Below are positions 44,801-54,711 of a stretch of DNA of 64,000 bases, one piece after another. The notes beneath the pieces are model-generated. The model did no database searches. It saw nothing but the letters and a program-made list of their open reading frames with translations, and was not told the DNA's origin. The stretch covers positions 62,001 through 126,000 of the forward strand of contig VKHL01000069.1 in NCBI GenBank assembly GCA_015146655.1, read 5' to 3'. The translations under genes and the position numbers were made by a program. Position 1 is the first letter of the stretch, and each line of letters begins with the position of its first letter. Origin of the DNA: Ochromonas danica (lineage: Eukaryota > Sar > Chrysophyceae > Chromulinales > Chromulinaceae).

Positions 44801-44942
44801 GCGCTCGAGAAGGACTGGCAGTTGTTGGCTGAACTGTTGGTTGACTTGTGGTTGGTGGATTATTTCCAACACGAACGATGTCATATCCTACTGAAAGAGC
44901 AATTAAAACAAGTGTCAATATTAATAATAGATTAATTCTCAT
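41829..44942 (-). CDS. Secreted PT-repeat protein with EGF-like modules
   Basis: Single exon, about 1,037 residues from the ATG that begins a clear signal peptide (MRINLLLILTLVLIALSVGY). The in-frame ATG 81 nt upstream would bury it. Residues ~30-450 are Pro/Thr/Ser/Gln repeats of the PTSQPTGQPS and PSSRPT kind. A beta-rich middle region of about 300 residues has many NxS/T sites (ITGTVEFQPDRNSSCDPVAI). The C-terminal ~260 residues carry several EGF-like modules: CNSQGQCDYTFGRCLCDDGF, CSNNGLCNRNNGTCQCYAGY, CVCDSSWPVG, and CSNRGVCDYTTGLCTCYVGF ending in CGTRV. There is no TM segment or clear GPI signal, so it is probably secreted or wall/scale associated. Proteins of this composition are frequent in stramenopiles, where some EGF-rich relatives belong to flagellar mastigonemes. 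A mastigoneme or cell-cover role here is only a suggestion. Confidence 0.85.
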   Translation of the reverse strand: MRINLLLILTLVLIALSVGYDIVRVGNNPPTTSQPTVQPTTASPSRAPSLAPTRAPRTTSPSFAPLPQPTSSPTITINPTPLPSSRPSGAPTAQPTRIPSRRPSGQPTSQPSTQPTTMPTNPTGQPTSTPSGTKPPTGQPTGQPSMHSRKPTVYTSPTPSPSRRPTFQPSLRPTSQPTSQPTSSPSVPTSQPSGQPSTQPSQQPFAEPTSQPTSQPTNPTARPTSQPTGQPFSRPTSYPSLLPIAKPSGQPTTSPSSSPTYTHQPTGQPSSRPSKAPSGQPSSRPTGSPTLTYRPTKFPTGEPSSTPSVQPSGQPSGRPSSQPTLSPTSPTSQPSGQPSAIPTGQPVGRPTSQPSSQPSMSPTSQPSSQPSAPSGQPSSRPSSLPSAQPTTTPTNTYRPSSIPTSRPTSLPSGQPSRSPTSIPTRTYRPTPRPSSRPTSRPTSSPTFEDGVQRSIRPTAYYESLGITGTVEFQPDRNSSCDPVAINIYFTLSRVLFTNSILFFSMPGITSGICTRKGRGNNIARILLTDSTLYRASYTEGIYQNNFADSLLTVTFIGTNLSTGTTQQIYIDRKNALRRHCSSNTTWSIIAKPRGKSSGSSGFVDRIEIYPRKGFVYASYLTFINAYPQQFTSINLTLSLPFEILSGTQITINLPGFTSYYGDFPLNYLEPMNDYGRGQVFDNGFNTILSNLTSNTTFSWSGRFYVGSSSDGYLSSKIVLTTYGFSSLPIDFWILIPRSNRLTSVYGRPLNYNQFTFGLISPYYIINITSFTSTSPIGTGCDNLNGCNSQGQCDYTFGRCLCDDGFGSSADKEKTLTDDFPLDCSGRACPIGPAFNSLVTGNTPNTSYDDSANVHRVVECSNNGLCNRNNGTCQCYAGYTGLACEKMACQGNPVCSDRGRCLPMYRLARTMTALPLSTSLNNYYPILSGTPASWDYETGQQCVCDSSWPVGLQAGETQQAEYFGPACQFRHCPSGDDPVTLYVNETNCEGISITGGADVGEAGNLCHVDCSNRGVCDYTTGLCTCYVGFKGVNCGTRV
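43600..44865 (-). repeat. Coding minisatellite: PT/SQP repeat region
   Basis: About 1.25 kb of degenerate repeat encodes alternating PTSQPS, PTGQPS, PSSRPT and PTSRPT units with interspersed TYRPT blocks (at least five). Because the units are degenerate at DNA level, the array looks old but is prone to copy-number change. Confidence 0.9.
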
Positions 44943-45139
44943 GATAGTTGTTCTGTATTGAAAAGAAGCAATCACTTTCTGTGTTTTATGTTTGGTTTGT
45001 TGTTTTGGATTGGTTTCGTCCACCGAGGAAAGTCATTTTTATGGAGTTTAAAGTCATCTTTCGCATTGTCCAAAGTGAAACTGCTGGATGATGGCAGAGA
45101 GCAGATGAAATCAACAAATCTTGTTAGAATTAGAGTAAA
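44943..45139. promoter_or_regulatory. Divergent intergenic region, PT-repeat gene / YqaJ-like gene
   Basis: 197 bp between head-to-head starts; both promoters are likely inside. No motif was recognised. Confidence 0.35.
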
Positions 45140-46030
45140 ATGAGATCTGTTTTATTCATTGTTTTACTGGTTGTCCATCTTAGTTTGTCAACTAAATCTC
45201 GGTCTATAACTTCTACTATCTCATCTTCTCCACTTCAACTTCATCTTCGAGCTTCTGAGCTCGCTGCCTGTATTGGCAGAAATCCTTTCAAACCTGCACA
45301 CGAGGCTCTCACAGAGTTTATCTATCGAAACAATCGCCTTGCTTATAATCTATTGATCAAATCTGAGACAAATATAACAACACTACCATTGACTCGCACA
45401 GGAGATGATCTGTTTCATTCTCTCCCTGTAAAAGTCAAAAACGAACTCAAGCAGTCCGTGGGCAAACTCAAGTCATCTGATCTGGTCGTCCAGGCTCTTA
45501 ACACAGCACAATCAATTGCTATGGAAAGCGGACAATCTCTTTCTTTACAAAATGAAGAAATCCAACAGCTTCAACAGCACGTACAGAAGATGCATTTTGG
45601 TGCATTTGGACGGAAAACGGAATCGGATGTTGCACAAAAAGTTCAAACCAAGAAGTCATCTACCACTTTTCGTCGACCTATTACATGCTTTCAATGCATG
45701 GAATTAGGACAATCTGTGGAGGTTTGGTTAGATGGAAAAGTGGATGGTATTAGTCAGGATGAGTTTGGACGACCTTATGTTGTTGAAATTAAGAACCGTA
45801 TGAAGCGTTTGCTAGGAATCACAAAATATGAGAAGGTTCAGCTCTTAGCCTATCTTTTCCTATGTGAGGTAGAGAAGGGGGTGTTAGTTGAAAAGTATCA
45901 AGAAGAACTCTGTCAGCATCCGTTGGTTTTCGACAGTGAAGAATGGGACCAAATTGTGGAAGAGGCGAAAGGCTTCTGTGAGAAGTATTTTAGCACGATT
46001 TCCCAGTTAACTGGTGTTGGAGCCGAATAA
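45140..46030 (+). CDS. YqaJ-like PD-(D/E)XK nuclease with N-terminal signal peptide
   Basis: Single exon, 296 residues. Residues 1-17 (MRSVLFIVLLVVHLSLS) look like a signal peptide. Then comes LRASELAACIGRNPFKPAHEAL, resembling the start of YqaJ-type (lambda-exonuclease-like) nucleases, in which a Ser/Ala-rich helix precedes GxNPY. The active-site pattern is VWLDGKVDGI (Asp) followed by YVVEIKNRM (ExK) and a Gln-bearing helix KVQLLAYLFL, as expected for the PD-(D/E)XK fold. Such enzymes degrade DNA ends and are common in phages and some protists. With a signal peptide, secretion or organelle (for example secondary plastid) targeting is possible. The function assignment is by motif only. It could alternatively belong to an uncharacterised relative of this fold. 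Confidence 0.65.
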   Translation: MRSVLFIVLLVVHLSLSTKSRSITSTISSSPLQLHLRASELAACIGRNPFKPAHEALTEFIYRNNRLAYNLLIKSETNITTLPLTRTGDDLFHSLPVKVKNELKQSVGKLKSSDLVVQALNTAQSIAMESGQSLSLQNEEIQQLQQHVQKMHFGAFGRKTESDVAQKVQTKKSSTTFRRPITCFQCMELGQSVEVWLDGKVDGISQDEFGRPYVVEIKNRMKRLLGITKYEKVQLLAYLFLCEVEKGVLVEKYQEELCQHPLVFDSEEWDQIVEEAKGFCEKYFSTISQLTGVGAE

Positions 46031-46573
46031 CTATCCATCATCATAGTGCCATTTAGTCACCTGCTACTTGTTTGTTTCTTTATTTGGTGGGGTTGTCATG
46101 TAAATTATGTTATGTAAACAGAACAAGCTATTTGGATTGGGAATAATCAATTTGGATCAGAGCTGATTTATTTAATTTGTATGCTGTACTACCATTAAAC
46201 AATTGAAACCTTTGTCGCATAACTCATTCAAAGCTCTTTAAAATGTCACGTGGAATGAACGTTCCCTTAAAGTTAAAGCGCATACACCTAACAAAACTAT
46301 TTCCGCTTAGTAGTCCTACAGTATCTGGGCAAAAGAAATCTACTACCCAGTAAGATTACCATCTAAGCAATTTAAATCTGTGCTCTACTGTAACAATACA
46401 TACATAAATTTACATGCTCTGCTGCAACAATTCTTGGAGGGGTTTTAGACCGAAAAGGTGAGTTTCAACTCGCAAAAGTACCGTTTTTCGTTGGGATACC
46501 CCACGCGTAATAACAATACTTCATCCTTCCACTGGCGGTGGTTGGAACATCTTGAGAATCTTACACTATTATC
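46031..46573. other. Intergenic between YqaJ-like and GST genes
   Basis: About 540 bp, AT-rich, with no recognisable gene or repeat. It should contain the 3' UTR of the nuclease gene and the promoter of the GST gene. Confidence 0.5.
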
Positions 46574-47308
46574 ATGACAACAGCATCCTTCTTCTTCTGG
46601 AATCTTATTATCATATCTGCTTTCTTCCTTCTGTCACAATTTAACAACCTTAGGCTTTTGAACCCTTTTAACAAATCACCCTCAACCATGCCTAAGCTTT
46701 ACTACACCCCTACTTCTTGTGGCGCTGCTTCTTTCATCTCTGCCTACGTCGCTGGCGTTCGCTTGGAAACGGAAGAAGTGGATCTTGCTACTCACAAGAC
46801 TGCCTCTGGCGCTGACTTCTATGCCATCAACCCGAAGGGAAATGTGCCAGCGATTGTGTTGGACAATGGCGTGGTGTTGAACGAGAATGCAGCCACATTG
46901 CTGTTCATTGCTGACCAAGCTCCTGGCAAAGTGGCTCCTGTGGCGGGCACCACAGAACGCTATGAGCTGCTTGTGGCCCTGAGCTATATCGCGTCTGAGT
47001 ATCATGCCACGATTGGTGGTTTGTTCTATCCTGGCAGCGAGGAGGTGAAGAGCTACTTGCGTGAGAAGCTGGCGAAGAAGTTGACCTACATCAACGACTC
47101 GTTGTTGGGCAGCAAGTCTTTCCTGGTGGGCAACAAGTTCTCTGTGGCTGATGCCTATCTCTCAGTGGCTCTGAGCTGGACTGGTTACCTTGGCATCAGT
47201 CTGGATCCTTACCCTCATTTGAAGGCTTACTTGGAGCATGTGGGTAACATTGAAGCAGTGAAGGCTGCAAAGGAGCGCATTGCTACGAAGCCTGCAACAA
47301 CGATTTAA
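46574..47308 (+). CDS. Glutathione S-transferase (bacterial/beta-like) with N-terminal hydrophobic extension
   Basis: Single exon, 244 residues from 46574; the GST domain begins at MPKLYYTP (46688), which may be an alternative start. The thioredoxin-like half contains YYTPTSCGAASFISAYVAGV with the beta-class-type Cys, NPKGNVPAIVLDNGVVLNEN and a Glu/Asn-rich glutathione-binding turn. The C-terminal helical half contains the family N-capping box in FSVADAYLSVAL. The N-terminal extension has a hydrophobic stretch (FFFWNLIIISAFFLLSQF) that would act as a signal or membrane anchor. Codon use is richer in GCC, CTG, GGC and CTT than neighbouring genes, consistent with very high expression or a different origin. 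A truncated relic lies at 23265-23524. The usual role is glutathione conjugation or peroxide detoxification. Confidence 0.88.
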   Translation: MTTASFFFWNLIIISAFFLLSQFNNLRLLNPFNKSPSTMPKLYYTPTSCGAASFISAYVAGVRLETEEVDLATHKTASGADFYAINPKGNVPAIVLDNGVVLNENAATLLFIADQAPGKVAPVAGTTERYELLVALSYIASEYHATIGGLFYPGSEEVKSYLREKLAKKLTYINDSLLGSKSFLVGNKFSVADAYLSVALSWTGYLGISLDPYPHLKAYLEHVGNIEAVKAAKERIATKPATTI

Positions 47309-47857
47309 GGAGTGCATGATGAGCAACAGCATGTGTAGCTAGATGACCATTTCTTTCTGTATCTTTTGACCAGTGTACAAGTTGGTTTGTAAACTGATGA
47401 ATTACTTTCTATTGAAATGGGAGCTTTGATGTGTTTTCTTACTGTTGAGTAGACTCTTCCCTCGCATTGATGGATAGCATCAACAGTACATTATTGTTTG
47501 TTCTTTCTGAATGAAAGAGCAGTGTGGAGGATACTTTGTTCAAACTTCACTCATCATCCATCACTACTACAGACATCAGATTTACTTTCACGATTCAAGA
47601 TCAGGATGGAATGGTGGAACAACATGGAATCCGGTATGTTCTTGTGTACCAAGAAAATCTAAAGTTCCAGAATTTGGATATCTGGCCTTGTTTCAGTTAC
47701 GTTTGGTGGTAGGGTAAGAAGAAGAAGAAGAAGCAGAACTGGAGGACTGATTGATTGATCGACAAGTAAATTAGACCACATTGGTAGCAGTGTAGACAAT
47801 ACTAGAATTAGCAATAATTGTGGAGTGCTGGAATAGTGATGGTCTAGGAAGTAAACT
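47309..47857. other. Intergenic between GST and disordered-protein genes
   Basis: About 550 bp. Short open frames here have no motif; presumably a 3' UTR plus a promoter. There is a short GAA repeat near 47716-47732. Confidence 0.5.
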
Positions 47858-50800
47858 ATGAAGAATCTGTCTCATTCTCATGCTTATGCTTCTCCCCCTG
47901 CACTTCTCCTCCCTACCACTGCCACAACTGATTATCATCATAACAACAATGTTATGAACAGTAATTATTATGATGTTGTGATGATAGAAAGTGATAAACA
48001 TCGTATTCCTCTTCTAGGTTCTCTTGGTGTTAATCTCAGTCATGCAGCAGAAGTACAACAACAACAGCAACCACCACAACCAACAAGAGGTAGTAGAGGA
48101 GGAAGGAAAGAAGAGGTGGAAGAAGAGGGTGAGGATGATGAAGAAGAAGAAGTGGTGATAATCTCTACCATGAAGAGAGAAAATCGCTTCAATAGTCTAG
48201 ACCTTAACTCTATTGTGGATGAGCAAAGTCCCAAGAATCAACAACACAAAAACAACAAAAACAACAACAAAGCCTCATATCAACAACAACAGAAGAAGGT
48301 CAGCACAGCACTACTAGGTCATGTTGGCCCTTCTAGTAGTGCTACTGGTAGTAGTAGATATCATCATAATAATGGTAATAATAACAATCATGGACAAAAT
48401 GGACAACAACAAGAAATGGATATTGGGGAAGAGGATAGAGTTTTCCAAGAAGGATTAGTAATGACTGTACCTCGTCTTGCTGGAATGGTAAATCTTAATC
48501 GAATGCGAGGTGGGCAATTTTATGAACGAACTCAAGAACAACAAGCTAAACGAAGAATGGAATATTACTACACGAATCAGATTGCTACCACTAAACCTTC
48601 TTCTCCACGTGCTAATAGTAGCCATGGTACTAATGGGATAATAACTGGTGGTCATGTTGGTGGTAATATAGGTGGTGTTCCTCAACTACCTTTTAAGCAA
48701 GAATTGAATGTCAAGAAGCCACGACAACCTGTAGAACCACCTGTTCCACAAAGCAAACCTATTCACTTTGCTAATCGAAATAGACCAAAATCTGTCTCAA
48801 CGTCTCGAACAAGTCGACCTCAGACTTTCAATATAGTAGAGATAGGAAGTCATCCACATCAACTAGCAGAGGGGGAAGAGGAACAACAAGGACTGTTATC
48901 ATTAGCAGTGGATGGAGAAAGATTGACACCAGCAACTTCTCCAAGAGATCCTTCTACCATCATATCCTCTGCATTATCTACAGCTCGTGATAGTTTACCG
49001 TTACCTAGTCTAATTCATGATGGTAATGGATCTTTATCAGGTGTTTCTCAATTGAGTTGTTTGAGAGAAAGCAAAGCTATTCCTCCTCCTACCTTTGTTA
49101 GTGTTTGTTTACCTGCCGTGACCATCCAACCTCTTGGTAATCATGACACATTATCCACCATACCATCCTCAGGAGAGGAACTTCCAGAGGTACATAAACA
49201 CCAAACTTATCTTATCTCTGTCTTGAGAATGTTGATTGATTTGAGTCATTGCTCTTTGACAGATTGGTCATCTACAAGACAAGGTCTTCATGATGCCAGA
49301 AAGTACATTAGTAGAGAAAGTGAAGGCAATGTTAGAAGATGGAAAAGAAGCAGAAGGAGGAGAAGTGAGAGAGGTCATTGACATTCCAACTGTTCCAGAA
49401 GGAGAAAATCGAAAGAAAGACCATAGTTCCACTAATAACCAATCATCTGCAACATCTCGTAGAGTGAGATCAGCTGGCTTATATCGAAGACCTCACAGTG
49501 CATCTTTACATCAGAATAATCAGAATCAGAATCATCGGGTAGTAGATGAATCACCATTAGGTCAAGCTATTCATCCTATGGTGATGAAGTTTGAAGAGCA
49601 TAATGCTTATTATCATCTTCGACCATCTTCTTCCTCAAAATCACGTCATCATCCTGTTGATAGACAAAAACATGATCAAGAAAATTATCAAGCATTATCA
49701 CCACGACCACGTAGTATACAACAACCTTTTCCTGCAGGATTTAAAGTACATAATCGATTAGAGAAGGTAGTAGGTGGAGGGGATTATGTGACTTTGACAG
49801 GAGAGAAAGGTGGAGGAGGATGTCTGCAGGATAATTTCCCATTACCACCTGATCAACAACAACAACACTCTGATGATCATAATCAACAACAACATGGCGT
49901 TATTGGACATGGACCACCATCATCTGCTCGAGATGTGAAAGCAAGAGTGATGCTGTTAGCACATCAAATTGCTCAAGAATTAGATCATTCTGCTTCTTCT
50001 TCTCCTTTGTCAAAATATCATAATAATCAACAAGGATTTGATGCTCCTGTTCATATCCTATCAGCTCCTGAACATCTTCAACGTTTAATTGCAGAAGAGA
50101 AAGAGCGTGTCATTTTGGAGAATAAAGAAAGATCTATTCGTCCAGTAGTAGAAGGAGAACATGAACATGAAGAAGAAGCAGAAGCAATAGTGGGTGTGAA
50201 CATTCACTTACCAGTTGAAATGGTTGAAGCTATTGATAAGCAATTACATCGATATGCTGATATATGTAAACGATCACATAGTCCTCCTCATTCTAATACA
50301 ACACCAACAGCACGACCCAAAACAGCAACTACTACAACTAGATCACCTTCTTCACCAAGAGAAGAAGTCTCTCCACTTTTGACAGAACGAAAAGATATTA
50401 AAACTACTTCAGTCAATAATAATAGTAAGGATGATAATGATATTGGTATGTTACGAAATCAATTGTTAGCTGCATCTTCAGCAGAAGAAAATCAAGAAGG
50501 AAATCCAGCAGGAGAACTTGTTTTACGTTGGAGAGCCTTTGTTAGTAATACTGAACCAATGAATCCAATAATGAATACCCTATCCAAGGAAGGGACTAAT
50601 AATGGGAATGAAGTCATCAACAAAGTAGTTAAAAGAGTTCATATAGGAGGAGATGATGAGATAGGTATTCGACCTACTAGTAGTAATAGTCGACCTTCTT
50701 CTACTCGTCAACCATATCGACCTGAAACAAAAGTTCTACAATTTGATGCGAAATCAATTGCAGAAATATTTGCTGAACCTATTTCACTTGGTTCATGGTA

Positions 50801-51113
50801 TGATGAAGATTATATGAAAGATAATAGTATTCTAGCAGAATATGCTCCTCTTCCTCTTCCTTCTGGAGGAGAGAATCCTCAGACAGCATGTCATCCACAA
50901 GAGAGAATTGTTAAATTAAATCCTAAAGTTCCATCAAGTCGAATTGATCAAGGACCATTTCGTGGTCGAATTTCTCCAGCTAATGGAATATCAAGAAGGA
51001 AACAAGAGAAAGAGAAACGATATGGTGAGTTAAATCAATCAGCTGATTTATTGATGAGTTCAATTCCTGTATGTATGCAACCACGTCAAATCAAACCAGC
51101 AACAAAGAAATGA
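47858..51113 (+). CDS. Large low-complexity protein of unknown function
   Basis: Two exons (47858-49189, 49263-51113) join through a 73-nt GT-AG intron; the two open frames link in phase as ELPE/IGHLQDKVFMMPESTL. The product is about 1,060 residues. It is dominated by Gln/Asn/His/Ser runs and acidic tracts, with scattered RPKSVSTSRTSRPQTF, GLYRRPHSASLHQ, ARPKTATTTTRSPSS and RPTSSNSRPSSTRQPYRP motifs. Short ordered islands are EEDRVFQEGLVMTVPRLAGM, LLAHQIAQELDH, VEMVEAIDKQLHRYADI and GSWYDEDYMKDNSILAEYAP. I do not recognise a family. RPxSA/RPxTA-like motifs are common in ciliary and microtubule-associated proteins, but that is weak. No signal peptide or TM segment. Confidence 0.7.
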
Positions 51114-51379
51114 TTATCACAATCAATTATCATAAAATAACAATAACGATCAAAGAAGGCGAACGAAGACAGGTATCATCTTATTACATTCTTACATTTT
51201 CTGTTTGTTTTATTTCTGTGTAGAGAAGATATTGTTTGAAAATATTGTATGATGATGATGAAGAAGAATGATTATGCATTTCGACAAGATCAGGAGAAGT
51301 GTTAACAATCAACAAGTAGATCAGAGCAAAATCATGTAGTTTAACACCCTGCCCTTGTACAGACATGTAATATATTTCT

Positions 51380-54273
51380 TTAAAACAATCCTGTCGCCTT
51401 CCTCTTTGCAATTTGCTTCCATATAGGCATGTGAGCGAAAGCTGCTTTCGTTACTCCCAGCACTGTTATAAATTCTTCATCACTGAGATGTTGCTCACGA
51501 TGAGCAATATCAACACCATCTGGATAAGGACCTGAACATATAGCATCATCATATTGTTATTGTAAATGAGACTATGTAACATAGTGATAGGTTTTGGCCA
51601 ACCTGGTACTCTCAAGCGATCATAAGGAAAGCATTTGACAGGACCACCAAAGACAGTCGTTTGACAACCACCAGGGGAAACAAATTGACTGGTAGAGGGA
51701 TTATCAAACGGTTTGGTCAGTGATGGTGAAGAAACCAAAGTCCGTGTAGTCTGAGTGATTGATCGTGGTGTTAACAAATTGTCAACAAAGGGATCCAAAG
51801 ATACCGATGGAGATGCAGTTGGAGAAAGAGAAGGAAGTTTGTTATCATTCACTGGTTTTGGTTGCTTCGGAGAAGGTTCACTTTTCATCTTCCATACAGG
51901 TTTCTTTGAAACCATAGCATCGTTGTTTCCAGTAGTACGTAAAGATATAGATGATGTTATCTCACTGACAGATGAGACACTTTCCGCTTTGACTGTGAAT
52001 CCTTCAATAGAAATCTTGGTAATGTTGTCTTCTATGATATTTGAAGGCAAACCCGATGTCTTCTCCTCGACAGACACTCTAGATGATTCTAGCATCTCAT
52101 TTTCGCCAATCTTCAAATTTCGCATGATTTCTTCGGTCGTCTTGTCGTCTCTTTTATTCTCTTTTTCATTACCATTTCCTAGTTGTGATTCAATATTGAT
52201 ATTACCTATGGAAGAATTTAGTTTCGTGGTTCGAGATAGTATAGGATTCATACTGTCTTCTACTGAATGAAAGAGTGCAATATGTGATGATAGCATGTCT
52301 GCTAACTTTGATCCATTCTGCCAATTTGTTTGTGTGGAGGAGACTCCATTATTGCTTCGAGAAGGATTAAAATCGTGATCCTGCAAGGTGCTTCTTCCTC
52401 CTTCTCTTTTCGATCTGTTCACAATGGGAAGACATAGACTAACACCTAACTGACAGAAAGGGTCTTGAAAATTATGACGACCTTGTATCATTCCATATGA
52501 ATGATGACGTGGCTTAGGTACACATCCAAGAACAGGGAATAGTCTGGGACCAATTGTCATGGAGTGTGCTGTGATGAACTTGCTGTTAGTGACAGATGAT
52601 GAACCTCCAGAAGAAGAGTTGACAATAATACGCTCAGGGGTGGATGACATGTGAGATGCACTTGAAGCGCTGAGTTGCTTTGATGGTGCTGTCAATGCAA
52701 TGTCAATAGGCAAAGCTGACATATTAGCAATCCCACTCTCACCAAGAGAAAGAGGGTGGCCTTTGGTATGAGGTATAGCATACGCATGAGAGACAAGAGG
52801 TGATCTTTCAACAACAGAGTGATCGTTAACGCTGGACTGCATTTCCATAATCGGAGAAGACAGTATCGGTTTTGAAGAAGATTCGAATCTCGGTTGAGAT
52901 GAAGATCTTTCTACACTTTTGGTCACACCAAACACTTGTACCTCATGTGAAACATGAGCAATACTATCTGCTTTGTTAACTCTCGCCGGGGGTTTTAGTA
53001 CCTCTTCTGGATCTTTCTCACTACCATTCCCTTCCTGCTCAATGTCATGAAGGGTGTCAACATCGAAATGCGGAATAATATTACGAGCACCCAATTCTTC
53101 TGCCCCAGGCGATTTCTGAGCGGATAACGGACTCACACTGGAGTGTTGAGGAGGAGAAGTGGAAGGAGAACCAAGAGGATCATTTGAATGTCCTGACACT
53201 ACAGCCTCTTCTGACAGTTTAATATAGGCACCCTTCCCCGTCTTATTAGGAGATGTAAAGAAATTCTTCCAATGGATATAGTCTTTTACTAACTTCCTAA
53301 CAGGAGGAAGCATTGAAGCGCTACCTTTGTTTGTTGGATGAAGGGGAGGTGTCTTTCCAGCTGCAGTCTCCTTGTCAGCAGGTGACTTAATATCTCCTCG
53401 GGGAGATGATTGTCGTTTAGTATGAGCAGGCGATAATTGTGAGCATGAAGCAACCAGATCACGAAAATATTGACGTTTATTCATAATCACTTGTAAGACA
53501 AGTTCTCTTAACTTGCTAGAAGAATCATTGGGCAAGTCTTGAGGTAATGTACTCAAAACAATTTCAGCTTCTAATAGACGATCTAGACCAGCTAAACAGA
53601 ATGCAGAACATAATTCAAGATGATAGAATGATAAAGTATTCTCTTGTTTTTCTTCTCGTTCTTGTGCTGGTATTGTTGGTTTGTTCGTATGAAATGTTGT
53701 TTTCATCTCTTTAATGAATTGTAATGCTTCACGATATTTCTCACTTATGATTAATGCATAAAGTAGATTAAACCTACTACAACTTCTTTCTTCTTCTTCT
53801 TCTTGAACATGATATTGTAAAGCTTGACGGAAAGCTGACACAGCATCTTCTTTCTTCTCTTCAAGTAATAGTACTAACCCTAAGTTAGTATGGAATTGAT
53901 ACAAGAGTTGACTATCTAACGAGACAGTTGATGATGATGATGATGTCAATCGGTCTAACTTGACTACTTGATAGGCTTTCACTGCACGATGATATTCACC
54001 TTGTGATAAGTATTTATCTCCTTTACTAATAAAATGTCTAAATTGTAATTCACACAAAACTTGAAAACAATATAGTAATGCAGTCTGATAAGAATGATTT
54101 TCTGGTGTAACAACATGTTGTAATTTGACTAAGATATTCATAGATCGTCTAAATTTACCATTTCGTAAGACTTCAAAGAATCCAGCAATAGCAAAGAGTT
54201 CAGAACTAGACAAGGCTAAGACATCCAATGGATTGTCAACAGAACCTGAAGGTAACGATGCTGACTGGGACAT
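51380..54273 (-). CDS. TPR protein with C-terminal villin headpiece
   Basis: Two exons (54273-51603, 51531-51380) with a 71-nt intron encode about 940 residues. The N-terminal ~270 residues form helical TPR-like repeats (LSQGEYHRAVKAYQVVKLDR, LGLVLLLEEKKEDAVSAFRQ, LYALIISEKYREALQFIKEM). The middle ~600 residues are Ser-rich and disordered. The splice rebuilds a villin headpiece: KCFPYDRLRVPG before the intron and PYPDGVDIAHREQHLSDEEF, ITVLGVTKAAFAHMPIWKQ and the ending KRKATGLF after it. The aromatic/Lys/Glu and WKQ..K..GLF features match actin-binding headpieces at the extreme C-terminus. Without the splice the headpiece is truncated, which supports the intron. A role linking a TPR-bound cargo to F-actin is inference. 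Confidence 0.82.
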
Positions 54274-54711
54274 GGGGAATCAAGCTCTCTTTAGGTCTTC
54301 TAGGTCATTAATGAACGATCATATTAGTGTTCACAGAAGACAACGGCAATAGACTAACAGCAGGAATGGAATATTGAATTGGGTCATCCAGAGCGTTTGA
54401 CCTCGACACTCTCTGACCCCCACATACTGTATTAGTTACTTTGGGAAGACTGACTCAACAAGCATGTGGGAGGGATGATTATTGACCATCAATCTATTCG
54501 TCAACATCTGAACATGATGGTGATACTATAAGATGATAGGATAATAAATAAATTAATAAAATAAACAAAAATCCACATGCTGACTTGGAGTGCGAGTGAG
54601 TAAAAGTAGACTATTTGGAATTATAAATCATAATTGTCAGCAGATAAACACGGAATTGGTTAAACGAGAAGTTACGAGTAAGATAGCCATAAACATACAA
54701 GAGTAGCTAAC
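54274..54711. other. Intergenic, AT-rich
   Basis: About 440 bp upstream of the TPR-headpiece gene and downstream of the CPBP gene. No recognisable gene; AT-rich around 54530-54570. Confidence 0.5.

Noticed and set aside
43600-44865. PT-repeat array considered as a non-coding satellite
   Set aside because: The minus frame is open for over 3 kb, starts with a signal peptide and continues into EGF-like modules, so the array is coding.
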